From IMG/VR virus record IMGVR_UViG_3300007512_000031, positions 1 to 64,000 of that record: DNA of 64,000 bases; one strand, given 5' to 3'. The notes beneath the pieces were generated by a model. That model was not told where the DNA came from. It worked only from the letters and a program-made list of their open reading frames with translations, and did not search any database. Source of the DNA: a virus. This document shows positions 1 through 7,880 of the stretch, one piece after another. Each line of letters starts with the position of its first letter. Within the stretch, counting starts at the first letter, position 1. The position numbers were made by a program, and so were the translations under genes.

Positions 1-446
1 GGATTCAACTCACATATTCGTGTCTTCGCATTTTCAGAAATTTTCTTTCTTGCTTCTTTTGTGTGATTCTTTCCTAAAAAGGATAATCCCTTATATGGAC
101 TTGCTTTTTGAGAATCTGACATTCTTTTTCTTTGTTCGTCTGTGGGTTTCCACCCTAAAGTTCCTTCACCACCATCAGTGCAATTGTATCCGTTCTTTTT
201 TGTATCATATAACCGAATAAAGAACGGTTCTGCAACTTTCAATGTCCACTCATCGTTTTCGTTTTCATATAGAGTTTGATGAACAAACGAATCCCTACCA
301 TATTTTTTGATTGCTCTTTGCATCGGATAGTCGTGTCCCCTATTTGTCCAACAGTGTTGCCGCCATCTTTTCTCTATAGAGTGAATGGTAAATCCAATAT
401 ACTCTTTTCCATTTATTGTGTTTGTTATTTTGTAAATTATCGCCAT
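1..446 (-). CDS. GIY-YIG homing endonuclease, 3' end cut off by window edge
   Basis: Seen: a leftward reading frame starts at the ATG at 446-444 and stays open to base 1, so the C-terminus is missing. The N-terminus has the GIY-YIG module (IIYKITN near residue 3, EYIG at 15-18), the catalytic-type Arg in EKRWRQH (R27), and the Glu in VAEPFF (E73) followed by GYNCTDGG. Downstream GKNHTKEARKKISE near residue 130 looks like a NUMOD3 DNA-binding motif. Known: I-TevI/SegA-type enzymes with this architecture are free-standing or intron-encoded homing nucleases in T4-like phages. The ATG overlaps the gp46 stop (TAATG), so it is translationally coupled to gp46. Inferred: a mobile nuclease inserted at the end of the recombination operon; no intron boundary is visible. 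Confidence 0.85.
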   Translation of the reverse strand, partial: MAIIYKITNTINGKEYIGFTIHSIEKRWRQHCWTNRGHDYPMQRAIKKYGRDSFVHQTLYENENDEWTLKVAEPFFIRLYDTKKNGYNCTDGGEGTLGWKPTDEQRKRMSDSQKASPYKGLSFLGKNHTKEARKKISENAKTRICELN

Positions 447-2158
447 TATTTTATTCTACTAAAGTTATTCTTCTTCTCAAACACAATGTGTTTACCGAAC
501 TTATCAGTCATTGTATCAGATTTATGGGAAATTACAAATATATTAGCACGATTTCCAAAGGTTGTCAAGAGTTTTAGGAACTCTTCTGTGCCAACTGCAT
601 CCAATGACGAATCAAACACTTCATCTAAAATCAACAGGTTACAATTCACACTATTCTTCAATCGTGCCACTTCTCTCCACGCCAATAACAACGACAAGTC
701 AATACGCAATCGTTCACCTTCACTGAAACTGTGATATGTAAACTCGTCACGATGGCGACTCTTGATTGTTTCGTTGAAGTTTTCATCCAAGTCAAACTGG
801 CAGAAGAAGTCCATATCTGCCAGATACTTGTTGATGAGTTTGTTCATAATCGGCAAATAGTGCTTGATAATCTTTGCTTTGATGCCAGTATCTTTCAATA
901 GAATACTTGCAATCTCATAGTAGTGTTTGTCTTCTACTCGTTCTTTCCTGTCAACAATGTGTTGCTTTCCCTCTCCGAGCAACTGGTTGAGTTCGTCTTT
1001 GGTTTCTTGAACCTCTGTTCCTTCCTTCATTATATCTTCAATGCTATCTTGCATCTTTCCAATATAACGAAGGGACGAATCAATCTGGTTTTGTTTCTCG
1101 TTGATTTGAACCTGCAATCCATCCACTGTCTGTAGAACAGCATTGATGTCGTTCAATCGTTTACCAGTATTGTCGATGTTCTCTACTAATTCTTCAATAC
1201 CATCTTCTACTTCTTTTCGTTCTTCACCCTTTTCTTTGAACACACATTCTTTATGGTGTTCCTGAATGTCCTGTTTACACGATGGGCAAGTATCATTCTC
1301 TTCGTAGAACTTCACACTCTTCTCGATGGTTTTGATTTTGTTCTTGAGTTGAGTTTCAAGTCCTTCCATCTTCAGAAGTCTTCGTGGCACTTCGTCTTTG
1401 TCTTTTACTTGGTCGAAAAGATGTTCAATGTTTTCCTGTTGCTTATTGATTTCACTTCGCATTTCGTCAATCTGCTTATGGGATTCTTCAATTTCGCCTT
1501 TATAACTTTCTACAGAATCGGACGATTTCTTCTCAAGCGTTTTTATTAGTTTTTGCTTTTCGTCAACTTTACTCTTGACAATTTCGACCTTGTGGTCGAT
1601 GTCCTTGATATACTCTTTTGCCATTTGCAGTCTTGCACGGACAAGAGTATTCATTACAGAGAACACATCAATGTCTAACAGGTTCTCTACAACCAATCGT
1701 CTGTCCTTTGCAGGTAGTTGCATAAAGGGAATGTAGTTTGAACTACCTAAGATGACTACTTGTGTGAACGACTTGAATGTCATTTTGAGAATCTGTTCTT
1801 CGAGAATCTTTTGGTAGTCTTTAGACTTGGCATCTTGGTCTAGCATCTCACCGTTCTTGTAAATCTCAAACTTCTTTGGTTTGATTGCACGGACAATCTT
1901 ATATGAATCTTTGCCAATTGTAAATTCAATTTCCACTTCACAGTCTTTCTCGTTGATGGAATTCACCAACTGTGGAATGTTGATTCCACGAAACGACTTA
2001 CCGAATAGGGCAAAACACAACGCATCCAAGATGGTTGATTTCCCTGCACCGTTCTCACCAGAGATAAGTGTGTTATTGTCTTTGGTGAGGTCGAGTGTTG
2101 TTTTGTAATTTCCTGTTGAAAGAAAATTCTTCCAACTGAGTTTTGTAAATATTATAAT
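446..2158 (-). CDS. gp46: Recombination endonuclease large subunit (SbcC/Rad50-like), non-canonical start
   Basis: ATPase subunit of the T4-type gp46/gp47 nuclease that resects DNA ends for recombination-dependent replication. Seen: Walker A GENGAGKST near residue 35, long coiled coils, a zinc hook CPSC in the middle, ABC signature FSEGERLR, Walker B NLLILDEVFD and a switch ISHK at the end. About 570 residues from the chosen start (T4 560). The start is a problem: between the in-frame TGA at 2182-2180 and the Walker A motif there is no ATG, GTG, TTG or CTG. The homologous N-terminus (FTKLSWKNF, like T4 FKLNRVKYKN) begins just after ATT ATA ATA codons. I chose ATT at 2158, 8 nt after a GGAG; ATA at 2155 or 2152 are alternatives. 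It overlaps the gp47 stop. Confidence 0.9.
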   Translation of the reverse strand: MIIFTKLSWKNFLSTGNYKTTLDLTKDNNTLISGENGAGKSTILDALCFALFGKSFRGINIPQLVNSINEKDCEVEIEFTIGKDSYKIVRAIKPKKFEIYKNGEMLDQDAKSKDYQKILEEQILKMTFKSFTQVVILGSSNYIPFMQLPAKDRRLVVENLLDIDVFSVMNTLVRARLQMAKEYIKDIDHKVEIVKSKVDEKQKLIKTLEKKSSDSVESYKGEIEESHKQIDEMRSEINKQQENIEHLFDQVKDKDEVPRRLLKMEGLETQLKNKIKTIEKSVKFYEENDTCPSCKQDIQEHHKECVFKEKGEERKEVEDGIEELVENIDNTGKRLNDINAVLQTVDGLQVQINEKQNQIDSSLRYIGKMQDSIEDIMKEGTEVQETKDELNQLLGEGKQHIVDRKERVEDKHYYEIASILLKDTGIKAKIIKHYLPIMNKLINKYLADMDFFCQFDLDENFNETIKSRHRDEFTYHSFSEGERLRIDLSLLLAWREVARLKNSVNCNLLILDEVFDSSLDAVGTEEFLKLLTTFGNRANIFVISHKSDTMTDKFGKHIVFEKKNNFSRIK

Positions 2159-3204
2159 GACAATGACTCCATATAGACATCATATATTAGTTTCTTCATT
2201 TTGTTTTTATTTTTCACCTCTTCCATCCCATCAATCTCTTGATTTATGAGTGTTACGGTATCTTGTGCTAAATCTACAGTATCTTCTTCTTTTATGATGC
2301 CTACTATTTCTTCAACAATCGTAATCTTTGCAACCCCACAATCATAAAGTTTATCCATAAACCTATCAAACGAATATGGGTGTTCTTTGTGTTCTACCAA
2401 CAGTTTCACATATGCGCCGTTGAGATATTGATAATCAAAGTTGTCTATGTCAACTATACCATTTTTATCATTATATGATAATGAGTAAAACATCTTGTAT
2501 GGATTCTCTACAAATTCCACTTCTCTTGTGTCGGTGTCTAAAATATGGAAACCCTTAGTTTCATATAAGTCAGAAAAATTTATATCATATTGTGTTCCCA
2601 TATAGTAGATGTTGTCTTTTTCTTGACGACAATGGAAGTGACCAGATAATACCTGCTCATATCTTGCAAATATATCAGGGTTCATTCCACCATCATATTT
2701 AACACCTCGCATAACATCATATCCTTGCAGTTCAAGATGTCCTACAAGAATTGGTGCGGGTGCTGTTTTAATGAAGTCAATTGATTGGTCATAGTTTTCT
2801 TTACACACCCACGGAAGCAATGCAATATCCAAACCATCGAAGTTTACCACTTGGGGTTCTTCATATATGGTTAGGTCATTAGTAAACAACTCACGAACCG
2901 AATTGACTTCATTGGTGTTTCTAAAATAAACATCGTGATTTCCGAGAATACAATGCATCTCGATTCCTTCATCACGAAGTCTATCCATAAACCGTGTTCG
3001 TATTTGACTAAGAATATTGAAGTTGACAAACTTACGCCTGTCCATCAAGTCCCCTGCGTGTATTACTGTCTTTATATCGTTCTCTTTGAGATATGGAAAA
3101 AACACATCATCAAAGAACTTCATAAAGTAGTCAAAAAATAATTGTGAATCACCTCTCGCCGAGAAGTGAGTATCATTTATCAGTGCTATCTTCACTTGGT
3201 TCAT
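2152..3204 (-). CDS. gp47: Recombination endonuclease small subunit (SbcD/Mre11-like)
   Basis: Calcineurin-like phosphoesterase nuclease that partners gp46. Seen, in order: metal-binding motifs NDTHFS (residues 10-15), HAGDLMDRR, LGNHDVYF, VGHLELQG and SGHFHCRQE, all expected in Mre11/SbcD. Length 350 residues against 339 in T4. It starts inside the end of the gp55 gene (overlap 3173-3204) and its stop lies next to the start region of gp46, so gp55, gp47 and gp46 form one tightly packed leftward operon. The two nuclease subunits being adjacent and overlapping fits their stoichiometric complex. Nothing unusual was seen in the catalytic residues. Confidence 0.95.
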   Translation of the reverse strand: MNQVKIALINDTHFSARGDSQLFFDYFMKFFDDVFFPYLKENDIKTVIHAGDLMDRRKFVNFNILSQIRTRFMDRLRDEGIEMHCILGNHDVYFRNTNEVNSVRELFTNDLTIYEEPQVVNFDGLDIALLPWVCKENYDQSIDFIKTAPAPILVGHLELQGYDVMRGVKYDGGMNPDIFARYEQVLSGHFHCRQEKDNIYYMGTQYDINFSDLYETKGFHILDTDTREVEFVENPYKMFYSLSYNDKNGIVDIDNFDYQYLNGAYVKLLVEHKEHPYSFDRFMDKLYDCGVAKITIVEEIVGIIKEEDTVDLAQDTVTLINQEIDGMEEVKNKNKMKKLIYDVYMESLSL

Positions 3205-3799
3205 CCTGTAATATTGAATCTAAATTTCCACTTGCTTTCTTTTTTGCAGTTTTCTTTTTTCTTTTCTTCTTTGGCTCAAATTTCTTAATATCATTCTCGT
3301 TAAGTTTAAAATACTCCGCAACTGGATTTGAAAAGTTTTCAAAATCGGAACTAATATTATGTTTAACATTTTCTGATATTATACCAGTTTCATCCATTAA
3401 TTCAAAACATTTGTATTTAATGTATGATTGTTTTTTCTCTTTTTGAATCCTTCGAAGAAATGCATAATATATTATTTGTGTAAAGTATGAAAACGGATTA
3501 GTAGATTTTTCTGGGTCAAAATTACTACAATACATTAGGCAATTTTCTATACCATCACCTACCATTTCTTCTCGAAAGGGATAATTAATAAAATTAGGTC
3601 GATATGATAAATGCTCTGCAATCTTTAAAAAACATTCGCCAATATAATCTGTAACTGGTGGTTTAGGTTCACCAACATCTTCAGCATCAATAATCATCTT
3701 TTTCCATTTCTTCATTTCTTCAAAGAAAAGTTTATTATCAACATAATGATTAGATTTCTTTACTTTTTTGTGTTGGGGTGGGTCTTCTAACTCATCCAT
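3173..3799 (-). CDS. gp55: Late-transcription sigma factor (sigma70 family)
   Basis: T4-type gp55 replaces host sigma70 and directs RNA polymerase to TATAAATA late promoters, helped by gp33 and the sliding clamp. Seen: a basic N-terminus, then a region-2-like block around NPFSYFTQIIYYAFLRRIQK (about residues 102-121), the most conserved part of the gp55 family; a lysine-rich tail near KKKRKKKTAKKK follows. 208 residues against 185 in T4. It is the first gene after a strong sigma70-type promoter (3826-3854) and heads the gp47-gp46 operon. The downstream gp47 start lies inside its last codons. Identification rests on the region-2 block and on synteny. Confidence 0.88.
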   Translation of the reverse strand: MDELEDPPQHKKVKKSNHYVDNKLFFEEMKKWKKMIIDAEDVGEPKPPVTDYIGECFLKIAEHLSYRPNFINYPFREEMVGDGIENCLMYCSNFDPEKSTNPFSYFTQIIYYAFLRRIQKEKKQSYIKYKCFELMDETGIISENVKHNISSDFENFSNPVAEYFKLNENDIKKFEPKKKRKKKTAKKKASGNLDSILQDEPSEDSTDK

Positions 3800-3825
3800 A
3801 ATGTATCCTTTATGTTTATATGCAT

Positions 3826-3854
3826 ATTTTATAAATATTTTAATATTTTGTCAA
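3826..3854 (-). promoter_or_regulatory. sigma70-type promoter of gp55
   Basis: On the minus strand TTGACA (3854-3849) and TAAAAT (3831-3826) are separated by 17 nt; both match the sigma70 consensus at 6/6 and 5/6. It sits 27 nt before the gp55 ATG (3799), in the only sizeable gap of this operon. A purine-rich AAAGGA lies before the start. Expected to be active with unmodified host polymerase, i.e. before late transcription. Confidence 0.7.
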
Positions 3855-3928
3855 GTTTTTTATTGACATTTTTAAAAATCGAGTGTAGACTCTACTTGTC
3901 CCAGGAAAAGAGGAAATATATGATCATA

Positions 3929-4456
3929 TTAAGATCCAAACATATCTTTATCAGTATCTTGTCCTTCATAATAAGTAGTATTATCTTCTTCAAAATAGCA
4001 TTCTTCATCATCTTCAGTATCATCTTCTGGCGATGGTGGAATAACTTCTTTGGATTTAATAATATCGTCTAATATTCTTTGAATATCTTCGGGTCCAATA
4101 TTAAATTCATAAGTATTTTCTTTTAAATCTTCATCGTTATAAAGAAAATCTGGTTCATCTTCTTTTTTCTTTTCTTCTTCATAACATTTAATCACTGATT
4201 CTTTAGGAGAAGATATTGAAATAATATGATTTTTAATAATAATAGATTTTATTTCATCGGTCATGCTTAACCAATTTCTCATCAATAAAACTTCAGTTTG
4301 AAATAACACATTTTCATCAGTATCAGATATTGTTACAATTTTCATTTGATAAGGTCTATAGATGGACAATGACTTTGAAGTATTTTCGATTACTTCTCCA
4401 ATAATATCATCACCATTTACAAGTTTTAAGATTCGGTATGATGTTTTATTATTCAT
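3929..4456 (-). CDS. LSm/Hfq-like domain protein with acidic tail
   Basis: 175 residues. Seen: the first 90 residues read as a small beta-barrel of Sm type (YRILKLVNGDDIIGEVIE near residue 7, then YRPYQMKIV), followed by a linker and a strongly acidic C-terminus rich in D and E. Known: similar 'Hfq-related' or LSm-fold proteins occur next to uvsW in marine T4-like phages, function undetermined. Its ATG overlaps the uvsW stop (TAATG), and a TATAAATA box lies 17 nt upstream inside the uvsW 3' end. Inferred: RNA-binding or assembly role, unproven. The family call comes from motif appearance only. Confidence 0.55.
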   Translation of the reverse strand: MNNKTSYRILKLVNGDDIIGEVIENTSKSLSIYRPYQMKIVTISDTDENVLFQTEVLLMRNWLSMTDEIKSIIIKNHIISISSPKESVIKCYEEEKKKEDEPDFLYNDEDLKENTYEFNIGPEDIQRILDDIIKSKEVIPPSPEDDTEDDEECYFEEDNTTYYEGQDTDKDMFGS

Positions 4457-6390
4457 TATGTTTCCCTGTCTATATTTATAATAATCGTTTTATAGTTGAA
4501 CTGTTCGGACTGATATATTTTAATTCTTTCTTCAAAGTGTTTTAAAGTATGGTTTTTATATGATTTCCAGTGTAAATCATCTGCAATATCATATAATTTT
4601 GCCGTAGATTTGTGTTTAGATTTCCTGAGTTGTCTGCCAATGCTTTGTAAAACTCTGATTCTGCTTTTTGAAGGAGAAGCAAAAACGATATTATGTAGTT
4701 TTCTAATAGAAATTCCTGTACTAAAAGTGCCATAGGATGCTACTATAATGGCATCGTTTTCTTGTTCAGTAATTTTTCTGATTTCTTCTCTGACTTCTAC
4801 ATCTGTCCCTCCATGTACAAAAAATACTTTTCTACCTTTGCAAGCAGTTTTCATCATTTTATGAAGTTCCTTGCCGTGTTTTTCAACAAACTGAAAAAGT
4901 ACTAGAGTATTACCAGTTATTCTATTGCAAAGTTCTACAATAAACTTATTTCTTTTTTCGTTTATTACCAACCAGTCGATTTCATCTTGATATTTTAATC
5001 TTTTGACATTGGTTCTTATTTTCTCTGGATATTTGAGTAAAATGCAGTCTATTGTTAATTTAGACAGCAAATCATCGTCCATAAGAGATTTTGTGGTGGT
5101 AATTTGATTTGCCCTACCAAACAACCCCTCGATTACTAATTTGTGGGTAATGGACCCGTCCAGCGTCCCTGTAGTCCCTATACGGAAGGGACAATCGGTT
5201 AGTTTGCTCATAATAGTTGTCAATGACTTAGATTTAAATAAATGACAGTTTGATACATTAAAACTATTGGCAACATAGTTATGATTATCTTTGATGTGTA
5301 AATTATACACATCACCTTTATATTCTATTTCTTCTATTTCTGAAATTTTTATGCCTTTTTGAGCCATTTTGTGTATAATATCTCCTTCTTTAAGTTCATC
5401 GGTTCTAACCCAAATACCATTATCCAATAAAACCTTATGGTTGCCCGTTATAATAATTTCCTCACTGTTGTCACCTATAATCTTGAACATCTTTTCATTT
5501 TTTGATATGTTCTTATGAACTTTTATAACTGGTTTATTTTCAAATTCTTGAGTATTTTCGTTGAATGTTTTTACCATATCGCCGATTTGTATATCTTTTA
5601 TCTTTTTGGTAGTATCATCAGACATGGTTATTTTGGTATTTGGATGTAAACATTCATCTCCAAATACAGCACCATAATTGTCAAAGTATTTGTTACCCAT
5701 TCTATAAATACTTTGCCAAGTAGATATTATTATTCTCTTATCAGATATTTTATCTCTACCAGCAAAAACACAATGGCAATTATCTTCTGCTTTCCATGTA
5801 GTATGTGATGAATATTCACGGAAATCTGACATCATTTGTTGTACAAGAGAAGTGGTTGGAACGATAATTAGAATTTTCTTATCTTTAGGTAATTTATCTA
5901 AGTAATATCGTATCAGAGCATATATGATTAAACTTTTACCAGAGCCAGTTGGAGATAATAACAAACATCTATCGTTATTGATTGCATATTGAACTGCGTT
6001 TACTTGATGTTCGTGTGCTGTAATTTTCTCACCAGCCGCATAGGGATTTAAAAATTCGTCAATGAAACTTCTAACATCTTCTTTTTTGATATTACTGGAT
6101 GTTTTAATTGGTTCTGGTTCATGAACTGTATATGAACGGTCTTTAGCAAATTTGATAACATAATCATATAATCCTTTATATATTTGTTGACTATACAAAT
6201 TATACAGTTTAATCTGACCATCCCATATTTTATTTCTATATGCAGGCATATATTGATGACCAGGCACTTTAAATGTAAAGAAGTCTGATAATTCTTTTGC
6301 AATTCCTCTTTCGCAAGCAACTTTTATGTTGACGGAATCGATATCAGTAATAATAAGGTCACTCATTTCATCATTATTTATATGACTCAT
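4456..6390 (-). CDS. uvsW: UvsW RNA-DNA and DNA helicase precursor interrupted by an intein
   Basis: UvsW is the T4 SF2 helicase that removes R-loops and remodels recombination intermediates, switching replication from origins to recombination. Seen: Walker A SPTGSGKS (146-153), motif Ia VPTTSLVQQM, DE of the Walker B/DECH box at 245-246, then 135 foreign residues, then CH and the rest of the helicase (GTTGTL, SYGTFSTGIS, QSIGRQLRK). Removing the insert gives 509 residues, against 503 in T4, and restores GDECHLFKSKS, like T4 NDECHLATGKS. The ATG overlaps the stop of the deaminase gene (ATGA). An alternative start is Met9. Without splicing the ATPase site would be disrupted. Confidence 0.93.
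   Translation of the reverse strand: MSHINNDEMSDLIITDIDSVNIKVACERGIAKELSDFFTFKVPGHQYMPAYRNKIWDGQIKLYNLYSQQIYKGLYDYVIKFAKDRSYTVHEPEPIKTSSNIKKEDVRSFIDEFLNPYAAGEKITAHEHQVNAVQYAINNDRCLLLSPTGSGKSLIIYALIRYYLDKLPKDKKILIIVPTTSLVQQMMSDFREYSSHTTWKAEDNCHCVFAGRDKISDKRIIISTWQSIYRMGNKYFDNYGAVFGDECLHPNTKITMSDDTTKKIKDIQIGDMVKTFNENTQEFENKPVIKVHKNISKNEKMFKIIGDNSEEIIITGNHKVLLDNGIWVRTDELKEGDIIHKMAQKGIKISEIEEIEYKGDVYNLHIKDNHNYVANSFNVSNCHLFKSKSLTTIMSKLTDCPFRIGTTGTLDGSITHKLVIEGLFGRANQITTTKSLMDDDLLSKLTIDCILLKYPEKIRTNVKRLKYQDEIDWLVINEKRNKFIVELCNRITGNTLVLFQFVEKHGKELHKMMKTACKGRKVFFVHGGTDVEVREEIRKITEQENDAIIVASYGTFSTGISIRKLHNIVFASPSKSRIRVLQSIGRQLRKSKHKSTAKLYDIADDLHWKSYKNHTLKHFEERIKIYQSEQFNYKTIIINIDRET
4473..4480 (-). promoter_or_regulatory. 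Candidate late promoter TATAAATA before LSm-like gene
   Basis: Perfect TATAAATA on the minus strand, 17 nt before the start at 4456, with AGGGAAACATA before the ATG. The spacing equals that of the 8880-8887 box before the 8327-8863 gene. It overlaps the last codons of uvsW, so chance occurrence in AT-rich coding sequence remains possible. Confidence 0.45.
5248..5652 (-). other. Mini-intein in the DECH motif of UvsW
   Basis: Residues 247-381 of the precursor. Seen: N-terminal Cys at the splice junction (CLHPNTKI, block A), block B with TxxH (IIITGNHKVLL), block F near GDVYNLHIKDNHNYVANSF, C-terminal Asn, and a Cys as the first C-extein residue (VSN|CH). Only about 135 residues and no LAGLIDADG or HNH segment, so it is a mini-intein. 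The penultimate residue is Ser instead of the usual His. The fit of flanking sequence to uninterrupted UvsW is exact, which makes the boundaries secure. Confidence 0.92.
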
Positions 6391-6890
6391 GGTTCAAATA
6401 TTTTTTGATTGACTCGAATAGAAATTTTACTTCCTATTTTCCCACTCCATAATTCACATCTAACTCCCGCTTCTTTTAAGAGTGAAATGCCTTGTTCTAC
6501 GGTTTCTTTCCATCTGTCATTGACACGCTCAAACATTTCTTTGTGTCCCACCACACCTACTATGCCAGATTCTATAATTGCTCTTGCACAATCTATGCAA
6601 GAAAACCAAGGACAATACATTATCATACCAGAAGTATTAATTCCTCTGGATACACATTTGTATATTACATTTCTTTCAGCATGTTCAACATATATGCTTT
6701 TGTTTGGATATTCCCATTTATCTTCGGTGTCTTTTATTTTTTCTGGTATACCGTTTACACCCCAAGCAATTACACCAACGGTAGGTTTTACTAATACTGC
6801 ACCCAGTTGTGTAGATGGATCTTTACTGCATGACATAGCATATTGATATGCATGTCTAAGATAGACACGATTCATTGCATCATTGTCCAT
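6387..6890 (-). CDS. cd: dCMP/cytidine deaminase family protein
   Basis: Zinc-dependent deaminase expected to turn dCMP into dUMP for dTMP synthesis. Seen: zinc and proton-shuttle motif VEHAERN (His70, Glu72) and CPWFSCIDC (Cys98, Cys101 as the other zinc ligands), the standard deaminase layout. 167 residues, close to the family norm (T4 Cd 193). N-terminal DPSTQLGAVLV fits the fold. It lies between uvsY and uvsW, with overlaps to both (6880-6890 and 6387-6390), so it is co-transcribed from the uvsY promoter. A tRNA- or free-cytidine deaminase role is less likely given phage context. Confidence 0.88.
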   Translation of the reverse strand: MDNDAMNRVYLRHAYQYAMSCSKDPSTQLGAVLVKPTVGVIAWGVNGIPEKIKDTEDKWEYPNKSIYVEHAERNVIYKCVSRGINTSGMIMYCPWFSCIDCARAIIESGIVGVVGHKEMFERVNDRWKETVEQGISLLKEAGVRCELWSGKIGSKISIRVNQKIFEP

Positions 6891-7314
6891 TGATAAATTT
6901 CTTCCATTCTATGGCATTTCTGATGTTCCACTGCCGATTGTTGATGGATTTTAAAATAGCGTCAAGATAATTTAATTTTTCTTTTTGATATACTTTTCTG
7001 TTTGCAAGTTTTTGTAATTCTTCGTCAGAATCCATGTATAAATCTATATCTTGCTTTAGGATTTTTAATGGAAATGGCTCCCACCCATATTCTTTCAACT
7101 GTTCTTGGTCTAATTTTCCTGTATAATATTCCCACTTGGTTTTTTTGAGAATGTTATATTCACTGGTAAGTTTTTGCATGACCAGTTTTTCATCCAAATA
7201 TATGTTTAAATATTTGTTATGAAGTTGAGGAATATTTATTGATGCAACATCCAATTCGGTGTCGTCAATAGGCATATCTTCTGCCACTAATTTTCTAATT
7301 TCACTAAGTTCCAT
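6880..7314 (-). CDS. uvsY: UvsY-like recombination mediator
   Basis: UvsY loads UvsX recombinase onto gp32-covered single-stranded DNA. Seen: 144 residues (T4 137), predominantly helical, with an internal DYYxG-like element (EYYTGKLD) and a C-terminal block SINNRQWNIRNAIEWKKF resembling T4 IKSRGFAIKHIQDMRAFE. Position beside uvsW fits T4 synteny. It is the first gene after a near-consensus sigma70 promoter at 7321-7348, making it the head of the uvsY-deaminase-uvsW group. uvsX is not in this window. Sequence divergence from T4 is large, so the call depends on length, C-terminal motif and neighbours. Confidence 0.85.
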   Translation of the reverse strand: MELSEIRKLVAEDMPIDDTELDVASINIPQLHNKYLNIYLDEKLVMQKLTSEYNILKKTKWEYYTGKLDQEQLKEYGWEPFPLKILKQDIDLYMDSDEELQKLANRKVYQKEKLNYLDAILKSINNRQWNIRNAIEWKKFINGQ

Positions 7315-7320
7315 AAAACA

Positions 7321-7348
7321 ATTATATCACATATATTATGAAAGTCAA
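7321..7348 (-). promoter_or_regulatory. sigma70-type promoter of uvsY
   Basis: Minus strand TTGACT (7348-7343), 16 nt, TATAAT (7326-7321), embedded in TGTGATATAAT. The same 11-mer precedes the exonuclease gene at 57.7 kb. The -10 ends 7 nt before the uvsY ATG, so the transcript would be leaderless or very short unless a downstream start is used. The -35 overlaps the 3' end of the preceding gene. Confidence 0.7.
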
Positions 7349-7878
7349 GTTCTAGTTATGTTCAAAATTTTGTCAATCTGCCTTTGTATTACTTCTGTTC
7401 TGTTAGGCCAAAGAATATATTCTTTGTTTGGATTTTTAAGAAGATTATAAAGAAGTGGCAATATTAATTTTTCAATATCATCCATTTTTATTTTATATTC
7501 TTCTTCAAGTTGACCTTTTCGTTCTTCCACTTCATCTATAATGGCTCTTAAATCATCTCCCTGTGCAGAAAACATTTGTGCCAATTCATCAGTTTCTAAA
7601 GACATTATTTTGTCTATCTTCTCTTCAATTCTAATTAAATCATCGTTTGGTAATGAGAAGTCTTCAGGTGTAGAGTTGTCTAAGGCAACTATCACGGAAT
7701 TTATTTTAGTTTCAAGTTCATCAATTTTATCAACAAGTTCCGAAGAAACTTCATTAACAATTTCAGTTGTAGTTTGCGATTCTACAATTTCTGTGCCTGA
7801 TTCTAATTCTTCGGCATCTACAGCAGTAAACCCAAAATCAAAATCTGAGTCTAGATATTCGTCTGGTATATCGGACAT
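7345..7878 (-). CDS. Conserved hypothetical, acidic coiled-coil protein
   Basis: 177 residues. Seen: an acidic N-terminus, two heptad-rich stretches (about 50-95 and 105-135), and a distinctive end NPNKEYILWPNRTEVIQ followed by a short helix. I recall similar 'YI-WP-R' endings in uncharacterised proteins of marine T4-like phages, but no function. It lies 3 nt after the stop of the 7881-8330 gene and ends in the uvsY promoter, so it is the last gene of a late leftward unit starting at the 8880 late box. A virion or assembly role is inferred from that unit. Confidence 0.7.
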   Translation of the reverse strand: MSDIPDEYLDSDFDFGFTAVDAEELESGTEIVESQTTTEIVNEVSSELVDKIDELETKINSVIVALDNSTPEDFSLPNDDLIRIEEKIDKIMSLETDELAQMFSAQGDDLRAIIDEVEERKGQLEEEYKIKMDDIEKLILPLLYNLLKNPNKEYILWPNRTEVIQRQIDKILNITRT

Positions 7879-7880
7879 TG

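Noticed and set aside
276-734. 152-codon plus-strand frame over the gp46 end and the GIY-YIG start
   Set aside because: It is antisense to two genes with clear motifs; its composition is that of a shadow frame.
3830-3837. Plus-strand TATAAATA upstream of gp55
   Set aside because: No rightward gene follows; it is the overlap of AT-rich promoter sequence on the other strand.
6375-6382. TATAAATA inside the uvsW 5' end
   Set aside because: Within coding sequence, only 9 nt before the next internal Met and with no fitting gene start; likely chance. Same for 19328-19335, 30121-30128 and 43215-43222.
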